A stretch of 64,000 nt of DNA from a bacterium (GTDB lineage Bacteria; Electryoneota; RPQS01; DYHQ01), in assembly GCA_030622545.1 (NCBI GenBank), contig JAUXGA010000001.1, positions 124,001 through 188,000 of the forward strand. Reading direction: 5' to 3'. The notes beneath the pieces were generated by a model. The model made no database searches and was not told where the DNA came from. It worked only from the letters and a program-made list of their open reading frames with translations. Every line of letters starts with the position of its first letter. Within the stretch, counting starts at the first letter, position 1. The translations under genes were made by a program, and so were the position numbers. Shown one piece after another: positions 58,267 to 64,000 of the stretch.

Positions 58267-59590
58267 TCCATCACAGGACTTGTCAAGCCGCCGGTTATTG
58301 CTCGGTGTAACAGGTGGTATCGCCGCTTACAAATCTGCCTACCTCTGCCGTCTGTTCATCAAAGCAGGCGCGGAGGTGCAGGTTGTCATGACAGCAGCGG
58401 GGACGAAATTTGTCGCGCCGCTGACGTTCGAAACCATCACCGCGCGCCCGGTCTATACGGAAATGTTTCCCGAGCGCCGCGAAGTTTCTCCGTGGCATAC
58501 CGAACTCGCGTCATGGGCGGAGCTGGCATTAATCGCTCCGGCGACCGCGAATCACATCGCGAAACTTGCCTGCGGTCTTGCCGATGATTTGCTCTCGACT
58601 ATCATGCTCACGTTTGACCGCGCCCGCGTGTTGGCGCCCGCGATGAATCATCGGATGTGGGCGAACGTCGCCACGCAGGAAAATTTGCGCACGGTGCGCG
58701 CTCGCGGCTTCACAATTTTGGAGCCGCCGAAGGGCGACATGGCGCGGCCGGGGGAAGATGCCGGATTTGGTAGGATGCAGGAACCAGAAGATATTTTCCA
58801 CGAAGTTGCGCATCTTTTAACAACGCCCCGCGACCTAAAGGGAATGCGCGTTCTCGTCACAGCCGGTCGCACGGAAGAAGCATGGGATCCGGTGCGCATT
58901 CTGACGAATCGTTCCACAGGCCGTATGGGATTTGCTTTAGCCGAGGAAGCTCGTGAACACGGAGCGGATGTTGTCCTCGTACACGGGCCCACGGAAGTCA
59001 TGCCGCCGGCGGGAGTCCGTGCACATGCGGTCGTTACAGCTGCGGAAATGTCGAACGCCGTTCGAAAAGAAGCTCCCGATGCCGATATTATTCTCATGGC
59101 CGCCGCCGTTTCCGACTATCGCTTTACGGACGTTTCATCGGAAAAAATTAAGAAGACTAAACACTCGCTTTCGGTGCCGATGAAACAGACTGAAGATATT
59201 TTAGCGAATCTTCCGCGAGTAAAACCGAAACAGATTATCGTTGGTTTCGCTCTGGAAACCGAGAATCTTCTGGAAAACGCTCTGAAGAAACTGCACAAGA
59301 AAAGACTTGATTTAGTCGTCGGAAATAATCCGCTTCAGGAAGGCTCCGGCTTCGGCACCGCCACCAATGAAGTGATGCTGATAAGCCGTGATGGCAGCGT
59401 GGAAGGATTGCCGCTGCTGTCGAAGCGAGAAGTCGCGCGCGAAATCCTCGGCGCTGTTGTCCGCCTCTGGCACGAGAAACAGCCGGAGATAGAAAAGCAA
59501 AAGAAACCTGCACCACCTCGGAGGAGAAGAACGACATCTTCGGCACGACGGAAATCCGCTAATACGAAACCAAAAAAGACGCGGGTATGA
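58256..59590 (+). CDS. coaBC: Bifunctional phosphopantothenoylcysteine decarboxylase/synthase CoaBC
   Basis: CoaBC joins cysteine to phosphopantothenate and decarboxylates the product in coenzyme A synthesis. The CoaC half (about 1-190) has GVTGGIAAYKS, ASWAELALIAPATANHIAK and PAMNHRMW. The CoaB half has VTAGRTEEAWDPVR, the NRSTGRMG motif and AAAVSDYRF with KIKK. In the flap of CoaC, family members carry LACGxxGxGRM with the catalytic Cys; here it reads MARPGEDAGFGRM, without a cysteine. A basic, Pro-rich C-terminal tail (KPAPPRRRRTTSS) is unusual. All else is normal. Confidence 0.94.
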   Translation: MLNNPSQDLSSRRLLLGVTGGIAAYKSAYLCRLFIKAGAEVQVVMTAAGTKFVAPLTFETITARPVYTEMFPERREVSPWHTELASWAELALIAPATANHIAKLACGLADDLLSTIMLTFDRARVLAPAMNHRMWANVATQENLRTVRARGFTILEPPKGDMARPGEDAGFGRMQEPEDIFHEVAHLLTTPRDLKGMRVLVTAGRTEEAWDPVRILTNRSTGRMGFALAEEAREHGADVVLVHGPTEVMPPAGVRAHAVVTAAEMSNAVRKEAPDADIILMAAAVSDYRFTDVSSEKIKKTKHSLSVPMKQTEDILANLPRVKPKQIIVGFALETENLLENALKKLHKKRLDLVVGNNPLQEGSGFGTATNEVMLISRDGSVEGLPLLSKREVAREILGAVVRLWHEKQPEIEKQKKPAPPRRRRTTSSARRKSANTKPKKTRV

Positions 59591-60300
59591 CGAAGGATTC
59601 ATCGTCAAGCGAGCAAGCGCGGGAACTTGCCGCTCTCTATTTTCGGCAGCAGTCTCTCTTTGAGGATGAAATCTATCTTCCCGCGCCGCCTGAAGTGAAA
59701 AGACTGCGCGTGCTTCGTGGAGCGCTGACGCCGCTGCCGCAAACACTCGCAGAATTTGAAGAACAGATACACGACTGTACGCGCTGCTCGCTGGGCAAAA
59801 CACGCACGAAATTTGTTTTCGGCGCAGGCAATCCAAATGCTGAAATCGTTTTCGTGGGCGAAGCGCCGGGACGCGATGAAGACTTGCAGGGGATTCCGTT
59901 CGTCGGGCGAGCGGGCAAACTGCTGGATCAGCTTCTGACGGAAATCGGATTCAGTCGAGACGATATCTACATCTGTAATGTCTTGAAATGCCGTCCGCCG
60001 AAAAACCGCGACCCGGAAGCGACGGAAATCGAAATCTGCAAACCGTATCTATTGACGCAGCTTTCGATTATGCGACCGAAAATTATCGTTTGTCTTGGGC
60101 GATTCGCGGTGCAGGTGCTGCTCGGTGTCAAAGACAGCATGAAGTCCATGCGTGGACGCATGTTCCCGTGGGAGGGAGCGCAAGTTTTAGTGACCTATCA
60201 TACGGCGTACTACTTGCGAAATCCGAATGGAATTTCCTTTGGGCAGGAGGATTTCGCGATGTTGCGCCGACTTTATGACGACATGAAACAGGCTTGGTGA
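59587..60300 (+). CDS. Family 4 uracil-DNA glycosylase (4Fe-4S)
   Basis: It removes uracil from DNA. The 237 residues carry two cysteines (CTRC, about 64 and 67) and two further ones in [21 protein letters not shown] that bind the 4Fe-4S cluster. The active-site motif [12 protein letters not shown] and the late [12 protein letters not shown] (HPAxxLR-type) are present; the Pro after His is Thr here. There is an N-terminal extension of about 60 residues as in UdgA/UdgB-like proteins of many bacteria. It overlaps coaBC by four bases (ATGA). Confidence 0.92.
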   Translation: MTKDSSSSEQARELAALYFRQQSLFEDEIYLPAPPEVKRLRVLRGALTPLPQTLAEFEEQIHDCTRCSLGKTRTKFVFGAGNPNAEIVFVGEAPGRDEDLQGIPFVGRAGKLLDQLLTEIGFSRDDIYICNVLKCRPPKNRDPEATEIEICKPYLLTQLSIMRPKIIVCLGRFAVQVLLGVKDSMKSMRGRMFPWEGAQVLVTYHTAYYLRNPNGISFGQEDFAMLRRLYDDMKQAW

Positions 60301-60301
60301 G

Positions 60302-61768
60302 ATGAGTACTCAGACGTTCGGAAGTGCGACTATGGAAGAAACAACCGGAAGAGTTCCGCCGCAAACCATCGAAATGGAAAAAGCCGTTTTGGGCGCGGTG
60401 ATGATTGACGCCGATAGTTTTGCCCGCGTGCGGGACCTGCTCGACGAGAAATGTTTCTACCGGCCGGCGCACGCGGTGCTCTTCACGGCGATGTCTCAGC
60501 TCGACAGCGCCCACAAGCCGATTGATCTGCTGACCATGACCGAAGAGCTGCGTGTGATGGATAAGCTCGAAGAAATCGGCGGCGAACTTTATCTGTCACA
60601 ATTGACCGAACTCGTTCCCAGTTCCGCGAGCATCGAGTACTACGCGCGTCAGGTGTTGGAAAAAGCAATCCTGCGCAGAATCATCTCGCTTTCCGCGACG
60701 ATTTCATCCGCCAGTTATGAGCCCGGAGCGGAATCGCAGGACTTACTGGAAAAACTCCAGACGCAGCTCATGCAGCTCATCGGTCAGCGACGCTTTTCGG
60801 GCGCTGAAGAGTTGCGCGCCGTCATGCATGAAACGCTCGACCAGATTGATAACATCAAGGCAAAAGGCGGCTATGTTACCGGTGTCGGGACGGGATTCGA
60901 CCGGCTGGACGATTTAACAACGGGCTTCCAAGACGGCGAACTTATCGTGATTGCTGCGCGCCCTTCCGTAGGAAAAACAGCACTCGCTCTGAATATCGCC
61001 CGCAACGCCGCGGCGATGTATAAGCGCGGTGTGGCGTTCTTCTCATTGGAGATGGACCGGCGTCAGCTCGCGATGCGACTGCTTTCAAGTGACGGGCGTA
61101 TCGACAGTCATCGGTTGCGCTCGAGCGCAAAACTCAGGGATGGAGAATATCAGGACCTTTCCAAAGCGGCGGCGCGTTTGTCCGAGCTTCCCTTTTTCAT
61201 CGATGATACGCCGGGTATCGGTATTGTCGATATTCGTGCACGTGCAAGGCAACTCTGGATGCAGCATCGGATTGGGCTTGTGGTTCTGGATTATTTGCAG
61301 CTCGTTCAGCCGCCGAAACCCACCGATAATCAGCAGCAGTGGATCGCTCATGTCAGCGCTTCAATGAAAGCTCTGGCGAAAGAACTCAAGGTTCCGGTCG
61401 TCGTGCTTTCGCAGCTTTCGCGAGCGCCTGAACAACGCGGCGGTGAACACAAACCCGTGCTTTCAGACTTGCGCGATTCCGGCGCGATTGAGCAGGATGC
61501 CGATATTGTAATTTTTATTTTCCGTCCGGAACTCTATCCGCAGATTTATAAGAATAAGAAATACAAATTCAAGAATGCGGAATACGATATCGAGGGCTTG
61601 GCGGAAGTGAATATCGCGAAGAATCGAAACGGCCCGACGGGAAATTTCCTGCTTAGTTTTGTTAAAAAATATACGAGTTTTGAATCACTGACTGAAGAAG
61701 CTCCTCCGGCGACAGAAGAAGAGGGAGAAGAGGAAGAAGTCCCCGACGACACCGAACACCCTTTTTAA
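60302..61768 (+). CDS. dnaB: Replicative DNA helicase DnaB
   Basis: DnaB unwinds DNA at the replication fork. The 488 residues contain the N-terminal domain (PPQTIEMEKAVLGAVMID) and the RecA-like C-terminal domain with Walker A ARPSVGKTALALN (about 215), LDYLQLV and the arginine region DLRDSGAIEQDADIV. There is no intein. The tail is acidic (EEEGEEEEVPDD) and longer than in E. coli. It starts 1 nt after the glycosylase stop. Confidence 0.97.
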   Translation: MSTQTFGSATMEETTGRVPPQTIEMEKAVLGAVMIDADSFARVRDLLDEKCFYRPAHAVLFTAMSQLDSAHKPIDLLTMTEELRVMDKLEEIGGELYLSQLTELVPSSASIEYYARQVLEKAILRRIISLSATISSASYEPGAESQDLLEKLQTQLMQLIGQRRFSGAEELRAVMHETLDQIDNIKAKGGYVTGVGTGFDRLDDLTTGFQDGELIVIAARPSVGKTALALNIARNAAAMYKRGVAFFSLEMDRRQLAMRLLSSDGRIDSHRLRSSAKLRDGEYQDLSKAAARLSELPFFIDDTPGIGIVDIRARARQLWMQHRIGLVVLDYLQLVQPPKPTDNQQQWIAHVSASMKALAKELKVPVVVLSQLSRAPEQRGGEHKPVLSDLRDSGAIEQDADIVIFIFRPELYPQIYKNKKYKFKNAEYDIEGLAEVNIAKNRNGPTGNFLLSFVKKYTSFESLTEEAPPATEEEGEEEEVPDDTEHPF

Positions 61769-61784
61769 ACGTAACAACGAACTC

Positions 61785-64000
61785 ATGAACGCGATTCCCG
61801 CTCATAATACGGATCGAATCGAGCAGGTGCTGGCACACCCGCTTTATCGCAAGGTGGAGCCGACACACGTGGAAGCGCTTCGGGAAATCGCCGGTCTGGT
61901 GCTGTCGAATCACCCGGGTTCCGACATTGCGATGTTGGATCGTGCGTTTCGTTTCACCTATGAAGCGCATCAAGGGCAGTTTCGCTTATCGGGAGAGCCG
62001 TACATTGTGCACCTGATCGAAGTGGGACGAATTCTGGCGGAAATCGGACTGGATGAGTTGACCATCGTTGCGGGGATTTTACACGATTCGGTGGAAGACA
62101 CGGCGGTGACGATTGAAACCCTCGATGCGGAATTTGGAGAAACCATCGCCATGCTCGTTGATGGCGTGACGAAAATCCCTGAATTGAAATATGAATCAAC
62201 CGAAGAGAAGCAGGCCTCGAATTTCCACAAGATGCTGCTTTCCATGTCGAAAGACCTCCGGGTGATTCTCATCAAATTCGCCGACCGCATTCATAACATG
62301 CGAACGATTTCGCACCTCCCGCGCAAGGCGCAGGAACGCATCGCTCTGGAAACACGTGATGTGTATGCTCCTCTGGCGCATCGCATGGGCGTCGGACGAT
62401 TGAAGTGGGAACTCGAGGATTTGGCTTTTAGAGTGCTCGAACCTCGTTCTTACCGAGAACTGGTTCGCAAAGTGTCTCTGAAACGCGAAGAACGGGAAGC
62501 GATTGTCGAAGAGGTGACCGAAAAAATCAGGAATGAACTCGATCGTCTGGGAATCAAAGGCCGCGTCTACGGGCGCGCGAAACACCTCTACAGCATCTAT
62601 AACAAGATTCGAATTCGCGGCTATGCTTTTGATGAAATCCTCGACCTGATTGCGCTGCGAATTATCGCTCAGCGCGTGGAGGATTGCTATTTCATTCTGG
62701 GGGTCGTTCATTCTCTGTTCACACCGATTCAGGATAAGTTCTCCGATTACATCGCGACGCCTAAATCGAATATGTACCAATCGCTGCACACGAAAGTTTT
62801 CGCACCGGATGGTCGCAAAGTCGAAGTTCAGATTCGCACCGAAGAAATGGATCGGACGGCGGAGTACGGCATCGCGTCACATTGGCGTTACAAAGAAGGA
62901 ACGCCCCGCCAGAATGATTTGGATCAGCAGATGGCATGGATACGCCAACTGCTGGATACCGGAAGTGACAGCACATCATCCGGGGAGTTCCTCGAGAATC
63001 TTAAGATCAACCTGTTTCAGGATGAGATTTTCGTTTTTACACCGCGCGGCAGATTGCTGACGCTTCCCCAGCAATCAACGCCTGTGGATTTCGCCTTCGC
63101 TGTCCATACGAACATCGGATTGCACGCGATGGCGGCGAAAGTCAACGGCAATATTTCTCCGCTTTCCCGGCCGTTAAAATCCGGCGACATGGTGGAAATT
63201 ATCACCTCGGCGGGGCAGAAACCCAATCCCGACTGGCTCAAATTCGTCGCCACATCCCGCGCGCGCGCAAAAATCAAACGGTGGCTCAAAGAGCAGCACT
63301 TCGACGAATCAATAACGCTCGGCAAAGAAATTATTCAGCGCGAATTGACGAAACTGCGCCTGAAAAGAACGGTGAAAGAACTCGAAGAACTTGCCCATTC
63401 TTTCGGTCGAAGCGATTTGCCCGCCTTTTACGCTGCTCTCGGAGCGGGAGATATTGGAGTACCCTCGGTCATTCGGAAATTGCTTCCTCCCGACCGGCCG
63501 GAAGTGGCGGAATCCGTTTTAACCAGAGTTATCCGCAAAGTCAAAGGCGTCGGAACGGGTGTGCGGATTCATGGTTTCGACAATATGGCCCTGCACTTCG
63601 GCAAATGCTGTCAGCCTTTGCCCGGCGACCGCATCACCGGTTTCATTACCACCGGTCAGGGTATTTCGATTCACCGTGAAGATTGTCCGAATATCTCCGA
63701 ACTCATGCGGCAGCCGCAGCGGAATATTCAGGTCGAATGGGATGTTGACCGGGATTCGCATTTCAATGTTCGCATCCGCTGCATGGCGGAGGAGCGCAAA
63801 AACCTGCTTCGCGATATGACCGAAGCCATCGCGTCGCAGGATGTAAATATTATCTACCTTGACATGAAAAGGGAAGATGCCATCGCCGTCGGCCACATGG
63901 TGCTGGAATTGAAATCCCTGCCGCACTTGACGCGCGTGATTAAGCGCATTATGGCCATCCGGGGAGTCTTTCACGTGGAAAGAATCGGCGAAGAGACTCC
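61785..64000 (+). CDS. RelA/SpoT-family (p)ppGpp synthetase/hydrolase (runs off the right edge)
   Basis: The ATG at 61785 begins MNAIPAHNTDR; no stop occurs before 64000, so it is missing from the ORF track. Domains in order: HD hydrolase (FRLSGEPYIVHLIEVG, GILHDSVEDT), about 45-195; synthetase (YGRAKHLYSIYNKI, SNMYQSLHTKV, VEVQIRTEEMDRTAEYGIASHW), about 245-370; TGS (FVFTPRGRLLTLPQQSTPVDFAF), about 405-465; and the start of ACT near 660-735. The HD metal residues are present, so it is probably bifunctional. It is 738 residues so far, close to full length. It controls the stringent response. Confidence 0.95.
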   Translation, partial: MNAIPAHNTDRIEQVLAHPLYRKVEPTHVEALREIAGLVLSNHPGSDIAMLDRAFRFTYEAHQGQFRLSGEPYIVHLIEVGRILAEIGLDELTIVAGILHDSVEDTAVTIETLDAEFGETIAMLVDGVTKIPELKYESTEEKQASNFHKMLLSMSKDLRVILIKFADRIHNMRTISHLPRKAQERIALETRDVYAPLAHRMGVGRLKWELEDLAFRVLEPRSYRELVRKVSLKREEREAIVEEVTEKIRNELDRLGIKGRVYGRAKHLYSIYNKIRIRGYAFDEILDLIALRIIAQRVEDCYFILGVVHSLFTPIQDKFSDYIATPKSNMYQSLHTKVFAPDGRKVEVQIRTEEMDRTAEYGIASHWRYKEGTPRQNDLDQQMAWIRQLLDTGSDSTSSGEFLENLKINLFQDEIFVFTPRGRLLTLPQQSTPVDFAFAVHTNIGLHAMAAKVNGNISPLSRPLKSGDMVEIITSAGQKPNPDWLKFVATSRARAKIKRWLKEQHFDESITLGKEIIQRELTKLRLKRTVKELEELAHSFGRSDLPAFYAALGAGDIGVPSVIRKLLPPDRPEVAESVLTRVIRKVKGVGTGVRIHGFDNMALHFGKCCQPLPGDRITGFITTGQGISIHREDCPNISELMRQPQRNIQVEWDVDRDSHFNVRIRCMAEERKNLLRDMTEAIASQDVNIIYLDMKREDAIAVGHMVLELKSLPHLTRVIKRIMAIRGVFHVERIGEET

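Overview
The window looks like a contig from an uncultured FCB-group-like bacterium (Bacteroidota, KSB1 or Zixibacteria neighbourhood). I infer this from a PorV/PorQ-type outer-membrane protein, a decayed surface protein with an NPFNPTT-type C-terminal sorting domain, the yicC-gmk-rpoZ-coaBC cluster, LapA/LapB-type envelope proteins, and tRNA genes that do not encode CCA. The exact phylum cannot be read from the sequence alone.

Layout. 1-2.5 kb: end of a [NiFe]-hydrogenase maturation operon (hypD-hypE-hypA-hypB). 2.7-5.3 kb: three minus-strand genes (an SDR fused to an unassigned helical domain, and two membrane proteins). 5.6-6.2 kb: tiny ORFs and terminators. 6.2-27.6 kb: an integrative element of about 21 kb in tRNA-Ser(GGA). 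A 78-nt 3' fragment of the tRNA marks its left end; an intact tRNA with the adjacent tyrosine integrase marks the right end. Its right third holds replication and recombination genes: an AEP primase-helicase interrupted by one in-frame TGA, a Rad52-like annealing protein, a DUF932 protein, a RecB/Cas4-like nuclease and the integrase. Its left two thirds is a minus-strand cargo operon for envelope lipid or hydrophobic-compound handling: TetR, MMPL/RND exporter, GNAT-like protein, patatin, LolA-like carrier, DUF1302-like porin, two other envelope proteins, a SPASM radical SAM and a FabH-like ketosynthase. A patch of gene fragments, including an IS5-type transposase tail, lies in the middle.

27.6-31 kb: cupin, two small envelope proteins, an ABM-domain protein, a DsrE/YedF-type protein, and tadA starting 2 nt after tRNA-Arg(ACG), the tRNA whose wobble base TadA edits. 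31.2-35.6 kb: a redox operon with a NapH-like ferredoxin membrane protein, a membrane-anchored reductive-dehalogenase-like Fe-S protein, a thioredoxin-reductase-like flavoprotein without its CxxC, and an RlmN-like radical SAM protein. 35.6-38.8 kb: FKBP isomerase, flavin reductase, glnS and tRNA-Gln. 38.9-46.6 kb: a PAS-GAF-GAF kinase lacking the phosphoacceptor histidine, a surface-protein pseudogene, an LEA-like protein, hisS, rmuC (apparently with an AUC start) and a lipoprotein. 46.7-64 kb: hicBA, miaB, lapA-lapB-SPOR protein, mutS, a PorV/PorQ-like protein, yicC, gmk, an AT-rich HEPN-like gene plus trmO inserted into the cluster, rpoZ, coaBC, a family-4 uracil-DNA glycosylase, dnaB and a relA/spoT gene running off the right edge.

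Short palindromic repeats of several families are scattered through the intergenic gaps. No CRISPR array and no rRNA were seen.
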